Shown here piece after piece: positions 36,060 to 49,100 of a DNA stretch of 64,000 nt. Every line of letters starts with the position of its first letter. Position 1 is the first letter of the stretch. The DNA comes from Cymodocea nodosa (lineage: Eukaryota; Streptophyta; Magnoliopsida; Alismatales; Cymodoceaceae), in the NCBI GenBank assembly GCA_036874045.1, contig JAZBRI010000004.1, positions 3,844,001-3,908,000 of the forward strand, given 5' to 3'. The position numbers were made by a program, and so were the translations under genes. Below the pieces are notes generated by a model. That model was not told where the DNA came from and searched no databases. It saw only the letters and a program-made list of their open reading frames with translations.

Positions 36060-37515
36060 TCTTATACTCACAAGATGTATACTGCTTAGATAATTTAGTG
36101 TTTGTATGTATCTCAGAGATATTGTGGCTTGTCGGTTACCTTGTAGCAGATTACAGTAATCATTTCATAGTTTGTGTTCGAATTTGTTTTCCAACGTGTT
36201 CTGGCAAACAATGCTTAAGGTTCTGCGTTGGTGTACATTCACTAATTTTCTTTGCAGAATCTTTTTTACTCAGGAAATAGTTCAGATACGTCATGACTAT
36301 ATGCGTAGATTGTTTAGATATGCATTACTCACACTTGTAATTCGCGACAGAACGTCGTTCATCGCATGGCATCATCCATTTTATTTGAAGTTTTTCTTAA
36401 ATCCTAGTCCGTAAAAAAATTTGATAGGAGTGAAACGATCTCTGTCAATGAATTTGTTCGTTCGAAGGGCTATATGCGGACATCATTGTCAACACTAATT
36501 ATCTTTGATGCTATAATTTAGAACTTAGTGTAGGAAACAAAAGCATTAGATTCTCGGCTTGTATGAAACAAAAGTCTTATGAGAAGTTTTCTGATAATGA
36601 AGGTGATGGGCCTTTATGTGGAGTCGTGAGAATTACCGCAGTTGGGTTTCCTTGGAAGGTACGGGAGAAGAAATTCTTGAGATTGACTCTAAATAAAAAT
36701 ATAATTAATATCAAAAAAGCAGTCGCGAAAATTGTATGTGTTATCTTGGCAAGCGTGGACGTATGAATAATTGCATCGAATCAATTAGCAATTGAGAGAA
36801 AGAAGTTTTGGTTCAGGTCTAAACAAATATATTAGCAGTAAAAAATACATTAAAGTATTTTCATCATTAATTGTTGATGCTTTTAGTAAATGGTAATAAA
36901 GCAATGAAAAAAAAACTTTTGTCCCTTTTCCTCGCGTTTGCAAGCTAAAGAAATTTTTCTGAGAATGGTAATATTTTTATGTTTTTTTATAATTCAAATA
37001 TTAAAGGAAGTTAGGGGAATTATTACCATTGGTTGATTAAATTATTGTAGTTAGTTTAATTTGAGAAGAGAATTTTCACTTGATTTGAAAGATACACCCA
37101 TATCATTGTGATATTGAATGATTCTTATGGAAGTCATAAGGTTAATTGGATACCAATATTGATAACATTTTCGTTTGAAATTAAAATTAAATATTGCTTT
37201 ATTGAATAAATTTTATAAGGTCGGTAATTGAGTAAAAGTCAAGGAATGATCCATCAAAACTAACGATAACAACGTTATTTTCCATTTATACCCTTCGTTT
37301 AAAAAAAAACCATTAATATTAATGCATATCATCAAGAGAAGTCCAGGTTTATGTCTTTATTTAACATGCCAACTAATCATGTGTTGGGTTTCAAAAAACA
37401 ATTGACCTTATTTTGCCATGTGAAATGAGTGATCAATGATGTCAATTGTCGAAATAATGTAATGATCAATGATGATATGGAATTAGAGATGGAAATTGAG
37501 ACAAAACATCCTTGA

Positions 37516-37557
<42 letters not shown>

Positions 37558-40191
37558 TGGTTAAAGTGGGAAATAGAAGATTAAGCAGGGAGAAAGAGAC
37601 GTAGAAGAGAGTAAGAAGAAGATGATTAAAAAGATGGATAGGCTAAATAGAGAAGGTTAACGAGAGATGGGAAGTCAACGTTAGAGAGACACAAATAAAT
37701 AAAGAGATGGTATTCTTGTATGTTTTTGCAGATATTAATGTTGTACATGGAATTTTTTCAAGTGGTGATCGGATAAGTCAAACATTTCAGACGTCCCCTC
37801 TCTCTTTAAGCCATCCACTCACCTTAATCTACTCTCTCGTTGCCATCTAACCTTATTGCCTTTCTTTCCCTTATCTTTAATTACCTTCTTAAGCTCCTTC
37901 GGAACAACAGTTCCAAAGGTCTCCTCTTCTTCTATTCCTTCCTGTTCATTTAACCTAAATTTGAGTGTCTCTCTTCTTCTACTACCATTTATGTTTTAAG
38001 TTCCTTTAGAAAGATGACTCTAATGTCTGTTTTTTTACTATTTTTAAATCATTCGAATTTAATTATCTATTGTTTTTCTATCGCTGATTACACTTTAAAA
38101 TTCCCTTTAAAATACAATTTTCTTAAAATCCTTTTCTTTTTCACTATTTTAATGTGAGTGACACTATTATATAGATAGTGGTAGTAGTGGCAGTGATTAG
38201 TACTAAATTATTTCGCCAAACAATGTATTATTTTACTAATGATATATTATTTTGAAAGAAGAAGTAGAAGAAAAGAAAATATTTTTGCTCACTTTTAATT
38301 TTATATAAATTTATTTTTGACTTTTGTTGTTTTTTTTTTAAAAATTTTAAAATGCACAAATAGACCCTTAAGTTCATTTTTATTAACTTTTCTTAATTTT
38401 AATTTTTTTAAGTGAGAAAAAAAATTATTGTAGTTCTCATTTTCATGATTTTTTATTAATTTTATCAATATAAAATATTAATAACAACATTTAACAATAA
38501 ACCCAAGAAAAAACAACAAAACTAGCAGAAATAACAGGAATCATCAAATTTTTGTTTGAACGCCTGAGATTGGGAAATAGATATCTGTTTTACAGGGATC
38601 TCAAATACTCGGATTATTTTAACAACAAATCAACGACTGCTTTTTTAAAAAAAAATCAGATATTATATTTTCTATTTCAGTAGTTTATTCTACGCTAGAA
38701 AATATAAAGAAAATTTAAAGAATGCCAAAATGAATTTTCCATCGTCAGTACCGATGACTGATTACAGCAATGAACAACTAATGGTTAGTTTTTTTTTCTA
38801 AATTAGATGTCTAATTTTCTATTTCAATGACTCGTTTTGGCAACAGATTAGTAATTACCTTTTTTTAAGAAATCGTACGCCTAATTTGGTCCGATCTAAG
38901 TTGAAGATAGTTTAAAGAATGTTAGAATGAACTTCCATAACCAGTATTAATAACTTGTTTAAGCAATGGATTAGTTAATAATTACTTTTTTTAAGAAATC
39001 GAATGCCCAATTTTCTACTTCAAACGGTAGTTTTAACATCTTAGGTGTTTAACCTGCATGTTAACATACAAATTACAACCTTCATAAATTAACATAATTT
39101 ATTATACTCTAGGACATTCGTAATAATTTTATATACACCTTTAATATTATAAATGCCCAGATATTCAATTTAATGAATACTAATTTAACACAAAGGGACA
39201 TGCGTTATGGCTTTAAGGGAGAGGGGTCAGAAGTTGATATTCACTGGTGGATGGGAAGTATAACACTAGAGATTTACAAGAAAGGCGAGAGAGAATGACG
39301 CTTGGAAAATTGGGAAAAAATTGGAATGATTGAAGGGTGGAAAATTTTAAAAATGAGATCGTTTACGTAACCGGAAACGATGGAATTTTTTAAATACACA
39401 AATATCAGAAATTTAAATTTATTTTATAAGATTTTTCTTCTTCTTATTTTCTAAAGATATAAATAATACCTTAATGTCAGTTGATAACTAAGTTTGTGTA
39501 GTTATTTTTACGTTGAGATTTAAATTTAAATCGAGATTTTTTTGTCTGCATGAGAGTTATTTTTACATTTAGAAAATTTAATTTTCCTTTTTTTAATAAA
39601 TTTTAAAATTTAAATGATCAAAAATTAAATTTTATTCTATTTATTGTTTGACCTTGTACGTCTTTTACGTGAAAGATTATAATAAAAATGTCGAAAAAAG
39701 AGAAAATAAAGAAAATAGAAAGGAAGAGATAGTAGATTCTATTTAATTATTTAAAATTTTTATTAAAAATTAATTTTATTATTTATATAAATATTTAAAT
39801 TTAAATTTTCATCAAATTTTTAAACATACAGATATCTCATAAAATTTAAATTCTGAACGCACGACCCACTGCAAAACAATTGATTATCGACAAAAACGAA
39901 GATCGTACGCTAGAAATAAATAGAGAGGGGGCGATGAGTTTGAGAGTTTCTCGTATCGCCATTAGGGTGAGTGGGATGTTCCAATTGAACGGTCAGGATC
40001 TCTCGATCCGGAGAAAACGTTAAAAAAAGAAAAGATCCAGATCTCGACTGAGGTCCCCATCGTTAAATAATGGCGTCTCTTTATGTCCACCCGTGAACGT
40101 CCGACCCCTTTTTTGTCCTCCCGTTTCACTCCTCAAGCTCAATCGGTCACCTGCAAAAGTTGGTGGAAGAGGAGGAGGAGAAGGAGCAAGA
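36060..40191. other. Intergenic region upstream of DWF5
   Basis: AT-rich sequence without a recognised gene. Open frames at 36098-36414 and 36563-36766 show no family match. A (GA)n run lies at about 37521-37552. About 38590-39040 holds roughly three degenerate ~190-bp tandem copies, each including an AAAGAATG...ATGAA(T/C)TTCC stretch. The last ~250 bases become GC-richer and probably contain the DWF5 promoter and 5' UTR. Confidence 0.5.
37521..37552. repeat. (GA)n microsatellite
   Basis: An uninterrupted GA dinucleotide run of about 16 units, followed by a purine-rich GA-like tail to about 37700. Confidence 0.9.
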
Positions 40192-43100
40192 ATGGGAGAA
40201 GCGCAGACGGTGCATTCGGCCATTCTCACCTACACCTCCATGGTCTCTCTCCTGGTCCTCTGCCCTCCCTTCGTCATCCTACTGTAAGCACCGATTTTGT
40301 GTTTGTCTTCTTCTTGGTTTTCTATAGGTTGGAAGGTGGTCATGTAGATTAAGAGATTGAGTTGGTCGTTAACTAATGTAGCCGGTAGTTGATTTGCATG
40401 TGACTGATGACTTGGTTTGAAAGCGAGTTTTGCTCAGATGCTTTGTGGTTCCTGCATGTCTTTCTTCCTGATTGGAGTGGGTTTTTTTTTTTGTTTTTTT
40501 GAAATGTTCTATTGTACATGGAAATGGCATGTTGTAATCCGCTGTTAACTTCTATTGGTATTGGCTGTTTTGCATCGCAGATGGTATACAATGGTTCACG
40601 CTGATGGGTCTATTCTTCTTACGTTTGAGCACCTAAAGGATCATGGAATCCAGAGTTTAAAGAACATGTGGCCGTCACCTTCCCCTGTCGCTTGGAAAAT
40701 CATTGCATGTTTTGCTATTTTCGAGGCTTTTCTTCAACTCGCATTGCCTGGAAAGAGAGTAGAGGGTCCTGTATCCCCATCAGGAAACGTACCCGTTTAC
40801 AAGGTATTCGTTGTTTAAATATTTGAGCGATATATATCAAGGGGTAGTAAACCTGCTGCATGGTAAACAAGGTCATGCCAGGAATTCTACTGCACAATTA
40901 ACGTACTACTTGTTGGATTAAATTAATTAAGTGTTGGATTTAATTAGGCCCATTTAATTATAATTAAATATAATCCGTGATTAGTACCAAGTAAACTTAG
41001 TTAATTAGTACTAAATAATAAAGTGAAAAAACAAAGTTAAAGACATGGAGGAGAGATGGTGTCTTGTGCATGGGTGTGATGCTTTCTTTAGTCCCATATA
41101 GCTAAAGAAGAGTGTTCTCTTTGATTCATGGCCTATGAGCTCAAGGATTATTGTTCACCAACAGCTTAAGGTAGGCATGAAGTACTCAGAACACACGTGA
41201 AGGTTGGCTGAGGCTTTGGAAATGGTCTCTGATGACATGGGTTAAAAATGTGGGCTAAGTGGCCATTGTAGAGAGGTTAAAGCTGTCTATAAAAGGAAAG
41301 GGGACAGAAGTGGTAGAATAATGTTGGAAACTTATGCATCTCTCTCCTTTTGTTCTCACTCCCTCTTATTTTTAATGGTTTTATGATCTTGTGTGTTTCA
41401 ATCGGCAGTGTCTGAGGTGTGGATGGTGTGTGGTGCAAGTTTCATTATGTGCTGAAGTCATTGTGTTTGTTTTATGTTGGGAGAAAGGCAAGGACCTCCT
41501 TTTGTACCAGATAATGGGGTGTTGATTTCTCTAAGATCAATCCTACGGGATGACTTGATCAAATAAGTTTCTAACTTATTCTTTTCCTGGTTTGGTTTCA
41601 ACATCAATTTGTTTTGATGACTTCCTATGGATGTATGTTTTTGTTTTTCATTGGCATGTTAATTATTCTTGAGCATATTTTCAATATACTTAAAGAAATC
41701 ATATCAATTTAACATGTCATCGATTTCTATTTGTCCTTGGGTTGACATGGTTGGAATGCTTGAAAAGTTTTCTAGGCCACATTTTAAAAGTTGAAAACAA
41801 TGGTTGAAGATCTTGTTGACCTTTTTGGGGTTGTATCTTGCATTGATTCAGATTTTCCTATTCCAGAATGTCTGCAAATTGGTTTGTCCTACAAAACACC
41901 CAACATAGAGAGAAATTGGAGTATTCATATGATCCTTTTATCATGTCCATATAATTGTAAGCTTTTTCTAAACAAACTGGAAACATGCAAATGTGTTCAT
42001 AAACCTCAGAAAGCCAATTGGATGTTGCATATGCAGAACAAGTTTCTGCATACTAAACCTAGATTTTACTATTTTTTCCATGGGTAGATTCTATTAATTT
42101 TAAATATCTGATTTTTCAATTAAGAAATTTAAGCTATTATCTGTCCTTTGATTTAAGCCTCAATTCTCTTAGCACTATTTTTATGCACAAAAGCTCCTAT
42201 CCATGCTTATCTGTAGTCTGATCTGAAATCAGAACCTCAACATTTGGTCTGTTCTTCAGCAAGGCCAATCTACAACCCACAAACACAAATTAATTTACTC
42301 ACTTTAATCATGCCTATAATCTCAAAAATTATGATGTTATGAGAGCATTCTTAATATTATATCTAATTGCAAGTCATATGTTGTTTTAATTCTCTACGAT
42401 TGAGAATTTCAAGGACCACTAGTATCATTTTGTCATGCTATATGGTCCTCTATTTTCTATTGAGAGTCTGAAACTATATGCTGCTACAGTAGTGGTGTTG
42501 TTTAATGGTTATCAGCAACAAATCCATCTGTATTAGTCATCTGAAATTATGCAAATTCTTGATAATTTTTCTTTTTTGGAAAAAGAACTCTTCAAAATCT
42601 TCCATGCTCAATTTTACTGATATAAACTCTTGTAATAGTAGAAGTCAATAGATGTTCAAATTTGGATGTGGTTTTTGTTTCTACCTAAGTTTCTAACATA
42701 TTGCTCTTCAACTACTTTTTAATCCATGGTAATCATCCCATTTAGTAAAGCTAGACTTCCTTGATAGAACAAATTCTACATTTAGGTGCATCTTTAATGT
42801 CAAGGTGTATTTATTTTCTTAGTGATCTCCTACCATCTATTTTGGATGATTTCATTTTGACATAGTGTTCAACATTAATGAATACCACCTCTGATATCTA
42901 GGAAAAAACTTATAATATTTTTTTTGTAAATATCAGCCACAAGATGTTCTTTGTATACCATGTTATGGCATACGAAATGATCTTCCTATAAGAATGGGTC
43001 TCGAGAATTGCTATTATTTTCTGTCATTCACAAAACATTGGTATGCCATCTTTGATTCCTACAACTCGTCACTTTGGCCTCATCCTTTCTTTGTGTTTAT

Positions 43101-46100
43101 CCCTTAAATTGTCTTTACTTTTTTTTTTGGGTCATGACAATGCATTATTTTCATTATTCTTTGCACCAATCATTCAGATATCTCTATTCTGATTAGATTG
43201 GGAAAAAACAATAGTGCTATATCAAGATTGAATTTTAGTCAGGTGCTTTGGACAGGAGGATCTTGTTGTTGTTTAACCAAGTGGATCTCTCAGTTTTCTC
43301 GTAGCACCCACATGCCTCAATCTATCCAATCGAAGTAGAACAGTCTTGTTGTTTATTAATCATGTGGATACCATGTGATGAGATGCAAAGCAACCCTCCT
43401 ATAAGAGTGGCCCTTGAGAATTGCTACCATCTGTATGTTATTCACAAACATTGTTATCCATCTTTGATTACCACACCCTTTCAATTCTCTTTTCGATCCT
43501 TTCTCTTTCTAATTTTTCCCTTCATTTATCTTTACTTTGGTATGTTTTGGTTTGATAGGGCACTCTTCTCATTATTCTTCACATTATCATTAGGATATCT
43601 TTATTCTAATCAACTTGGAAGGAAGCAATGGTGGCATATCAAGATTGATTTTCAGTTGGGTGCTTTGGACATGAAGATCCTGTTGTTGATTAATCATGTG
43701 GATTTCTTGGTTTTCTTGTAGCATCTATATGTCTCGGTCCTTCCAACTGGAGTAGAACAATCCTATTGTTAATTGATCATGTAGATCCCGTGTGATAGCA
43801 TGTAGAATAATCCTCCTTTAAGAATGGGTCTTGTGAATTGTTGCTATTTCTATGTCCTTCACAAAACATTTGTATCCCATCTCTGCCTCATTCTTTCTTT
43901 GTATTTTTTCCTTAAATTGTCTTTTGCCTTTTTGGTTATGATAGTGCACTCTTCTCAATCATTCAGATATCTCTATTTTGATTAGATTGGGCAAAAGTAG
44001 TAGTGCTATATCAAGATTGAATTTTAGTCAGGTGTTTTGGACACGAGGATCTTGTTGTTGATTAATCAAATGGATCTCTTGGTTTTCTTGTAGCACCCAC
44101 AAGCCTCAATCTATCCAATTGGAGTAGAACAACCTTGTTGTTTATTAATCATGTGGATGCCATGTTTTGAGATGCAAAACAACCCTCCTATAAGAGTGGC
44201 CTTTGAGAATTGCTACCATTTGTATGCTATTCACAAACACTGTTATCCATCTTTGATTACCACACCCCTACAATTCTCTTTCCGATCCTTTCTCTTTGTA
44301 ATTTTCCCCTTCATTTATCTTTACTTTGGTATGCTTTGGTTTGATAGGGCACTTTTTTCATTATTCTTCACATTATCATTAGGATATCTTTATTCCAATC
44401 AGCTTGGAAAGAAGTAATGGTGCCATATCAAGATTGATTTTCAGTTGGGTGCTTTGGAAATGAAGATCCTGTTGTTGATTAATCATGCGGATTTCTTGTA
44501 GCATCTACATGTCTCGATCCTTCCAACTGGAGTAGAACAACCCTATTGTTTATTGATCATGTAGATCTTGTGTGATGGCATGTAGAACAATCCTCCTTTA
44601 GGAATGGGTCTTGAGAATTGTTGCTATTTCTATGTCCTTCACAAAACGTTTGTATCCCTTCTCTGCCTCATTCTTTCTTTGTATTTTTTCCTTAAATTGT
44701 CTTTACTTTGTCTTTTTGGTTATGATAGTGCACTCTTCTCATTATTCTTCACACCAATCATTCAAATATCTCTATTTTGATTAGATTGGGCAAAAGTAGT
44801 AGTGCTATATCAAGATTGAATTTTAGTCAGCTGCTTTGGACACGAGGATCCTGTTGTTGTTTAATCAAGTACATCTCTTGGTTTTCTCGTAGCACCTACA
44901 TGCCTCAATCTATCCAATTGGAGCAGAATAGTCTTGTTGTTTATTAATCATGTGGATGTCATGTGATGAGATGCAAAACAACCCTCCTATAAGAGTGGCC
45001 CTTGAGAATTGCTACTATTTGTATGTTACTCACAAACACTGTTATCCATCTTTGATTGCCACACCCTTGCAATTCTTTTCCTGATCCTTTCTCTTTGTAA
45101 TTTTCCCCTTCATTTATCTTTACTTTGGTATGTTTTGGTTTGATAGGGCACTCTTGTCATTATTCTTCACATTATCATTAGTATATCTTTATTCCAATCA
45201 GCTTGGAAATAAGCAATGGTGCCATATCAAGATTGATTTTCAGTTGGGTGCTTTGGACATGAAGATCCTGTTGTTGATTAATCATGTGGATTTCTTGGTT
45301 TTCTTGTAGCATCTACATGTCTCGATCTTTTCAACTGGAGTAAAACAACCCTATTGTTTATTGATCATGTAGATCACGTGTGATAGCATGTAGAACAATC
45401 CTCCTTTAAGAATGGGTCTTGAGAATTGTTGCTATTTCTATGTCCTTCACAAAACGTTTGTATCCCTTCTCTGCCTCATTCTTTCTTTGTATTTTTTCCT
45501 TAAATTTTCTTTACTTTGCCTTTTTGGTTATGATAGTGCACTCTTCTCAATCATTCAGATATCTATATTTTGATTAGATTGGGCAAAAGTAGTAGTGCTA
45601 TATCAAGATTGAATTTTAGTTGGGTGCTTTGGACACAAGGATCTTGTTGTTGTTTAATCAAGTGGATCTCTTGGTTTTCTCGTAGCACCCACATGCCTCA
45701 ATCTATCCAATTTGAGTAGAATAGTCTTGTTGTTTATTAATCGTGTGGATGCCATGTGATGAGATGCTAAACAACCCTTCTATAAGAGTGGCCCTTGAGA
45801 ATTGCTGCTATCTGTATGTTATTCACAAACACTGTTATCCATCTTTGATTACCACACCCCTGCAATTCTCTTTCCGATCCTTCCTTCATTTATCTTTACT
45901 TTGGTATGTTTTGGTTTGACAGGGCACTCTTCCCATTATTCTTCACATTATCATTAGGATGCCTTTATTCCTATTAGCTTGGAAAGAAGCAATGATGCCA
46001 TATCAAGATTGATTCTCAGTTGGGTGGCTTGGACATGAAGATCTTGTTGTTGATTAATCATGTGGATTTCTTGGTTTTCTTGTAGCATCTACATGTCTTG

Positions 46101-49100
46101 ATCCTTCTAACTGGAGTAGAACAACCTTATTGTTTATTGATCATTCTTTCTTTGTATTTTTTCCCTAAATTGTCTTTACTTTGTGTTTTGGGTTATGATA
46201 GTGCACTCTTCTCATTATTTTTCACACCAGTCATTCAGATATCTCTATTCTGATTAGATTGGGCAAAATCAGTAGTGCTATATCAAGATTGAATTTTAGT
46301 CAGGTGCTTTGGACATGAGGATCTTGTTGTTGTTTAATCAAGTGGATCTCTTGGTTTTCTGGTAGCACCCACAAGCCTCAATCTCTCCAATTAGAGTGGA
46401 ACAGTCTTGTTGTTTATTAATCATGTGGATGCCATGTAATGAGATGCAAAACAACCCTCCTATAAGAGTGGCCCTTGAGAATTGCTACTATCTGTATGTT
46501 ATTCACAAACACTATTATCCATCTTTGATTACCACACCCCTGTAATTCTCTTTCCGATCCTTTCTTTTTCTAATTTTCCCCTTCATTTATCTTTACTTTG
46601 GTATGTTTTGGTTTGATAAGGCACTTTTCTCATTATTCTTCACATTATCATTAGGATATCTTTATTCCAATCAACTTGGAAAGAAACAATGGTGCCATAT
46701 CAAGATTGATTTTCAATTGGGTGCTTTGGACATGAAGATCCTGTTGTTGATTAATCATATGGATTTCTTGTAGCATTTACATGTCTTGATCCTTCCAACT
46801 GGAGTAGAATAACTCTATTGTTTATTGATCTTGTAGATCCTGTGTGATGGCATGTAGAACAATCCTCCTTTAAGAATGGGTCTTGAGAATTGCTGCTATT
46901 TCTATGTCCTTCACAAAACATTTGTATCCAATCTCTGCCTCATTCTGTCTTTGTATTTTTTCCTTAAATTGTCTTTACTTTGTGTTTTGGGTTATGATAG
47001 TGCACTCTTATTATTTTTCACACCAATCATTCAGATATCTCTATTTTGATTAGATTGGGCAAAAGTAGTAGTGCTATATCAAGATTGAATTTTAGTCAGG
47101 TGCTTTGGACACGAGGATCTTGTTGTTTAATCAAGTAGATCTCTTGGTTTTCTCGTAGCACCTACATGCCTCAATCTATCCAATTGGAGCAGAATAGTCT
47201 TGTTGTTTATTAATCATGTGGATGTCATGTGATGAGATGCAAAACAACCCTCCTATAAGAGTGGCCCTTGAGAATTGCTACTATTTGTATGTTACTCACA
47301 AACACTGTTATCCATCTTTGATTACCTCACCCTTGCAATTCTTTTCCTGATCCTTTCTCTTTGTAATTTTCCCCTTCATTTATCTTTACTTTGGTATGTT
47401 TTGGTTTGATAGGGCACTCTTGTCATTATTCTTCACATTATCATTAGAATATCTTTATTCCAATTAGCTTGGAAAGAAGTGACAATGCTATATTGGGTGC
47501 TTTGGACATGAAAATGTAACATCTCCAAAGGGAGACACCATAATGGGGTTGATGATTCCAGGGAAGAAGAGGGTGAGAAAAGGAAGAAAGAAAGGAAGGA
47601 AAAGAAGAAGAAAAGAGGGAGAATGGGAAGATGATGGAAAGGAAGGTGGAAGAGAATGAATTTGCAACTTAGTTTGTTGAGGAAAAAACTAAGAAAACCA
47701 AAAGGGAGAGGATAGACTATTAGTCTGTATCAAAGATTCTTGACAAGTATTTTGGGTACAAGAGGGGAAGGTGTTAGACATCCATCCTACCTAATTGATG
47801 GTCAGCCTTTGAGTGCTTGTAGAATAGGGTTTTGGTTGAGTCCTTGACGTTCAACATGACAAAGATGCAAAATGATGCATGATAAAATAATAAACTCACA
47901 AGGATGCATGTAGGTTAAAGGTTGGGATGTTGAAATGAACTGTAAGTCTTTGTGTAGTGAACCTAGGGTTTAATGGAGCAAGAAAGAATACAAGGGGGCC
48001 TACAAGGATTCATGTAGAGACTCCAAAAAAAAGTTAAGTGTGGACTGCTAGGATTTATGCAAGTTTAAGGGTTAAAGCTATATCTGCGAGGATCTATGTA
48101 GGTGCAAGAGATTGATTGATACAATGAACTTGCAAGGATTCATCTAGGTTTTGGGTCATCTAGCAAATGACAAACAATAGTGATTCATGTTGTAGTCAAA
48201 GTGGAAACTTCATAAATGCTAACTTATTAAATGTATGTAGAATGGGCTAACTACAAGGATTCATGCAACAACCATATGGAGTTACGTTGATGGTTGGTGT
48301 TAGTGTAGGTTGTAGAGATTCACATTGCCACCTAGGGGTTCCCCTAGCTATCTAAGCTAAACATGAACCCCTCCCTTATGCTACATGGTTTCTTACGTTT
48401 AGTTATCCCTTCTCTTACTTAGGTGTTTGTAAGTGCTTCAAAGTTCCTAAAGGCAAGATGTGTTCTTGTTGGAAATAGGGGCCTTCAGTCGATCGTGAGT
48501 TTGTTGTTCGGGAAGTCTTGAAAAATTGCAAATTGCAAGAGTTTTGAGTGCTCCAAACTAAGGGGTACCAAGGGAGAGTTGGAGGGGGGGGGTTGCTCAT
48601 TGGTTCTTCTTTTTGTGGAAGGGGGGGGGTTGCTCATTGGTTCTTCTTTTCATTTTATCTTTTTTTTTTTTTTCTGCATTGACTATGGCTCCCTCTCCAA
48701 AAATCTTTTCTTGCCTTCTTTACCTTTGCTAACTTTCCTTTTTCTCTCCTTTCTATCATTGTACCTTACCTATGTTATGATAGTGTTAGGGATAAAGGTA
48801 AAACACTCCCTTTTTCTATGCTTCTAACCACACTTTTCGTTGCTGCCACTTGATGAGGTTGATTAGGGCGTTTTGGCGCTTCTTGCTTGTATGTCCATAG
48901 GTGCAAGGGTAGTTGAAGGGATACTTACGAGAATGATTAGAAAAGTGTGTCTTGGCTTGATCTTGGTTAATAAGGGTAGAATCAACATTTCATACTTTAT
49001 AAAGCCCGATTTTTGTAGAAATATTTCTTGGGCCCTGTGTTGATTTTCTAATTGCCACACGTCTTTTGAACTTTCTCTAGTGTGGTAGTGGACAAATACA

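Noticed and set aside
36098-36766. Three short open frames downstream of the Copia LTR
   Set aside because: No domain, no splice signals joining them and no codon bias; kept as unannotated intergenic sequence.
41791-42087. 98-codon open frame in DWF5 intron 2
   Set aside because: No recognisable family, AT-rich composition as in the surrounding intron, no partner exons.
43362-44417. Two similar open frames (119 and 88 codons) that look like a small hydrophobic protein family
   Set aside because: They are the same part of successive tandem repeat units; other units carry stops, and nothing suggests selection for protein.
42940-47514. Regularly spaced repeats considered as a CRISPR-like array
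   Set aside because: The unit is ~400/790 bp with no short identical repeats and unique spacers, and this is a plant nuclear sequence.
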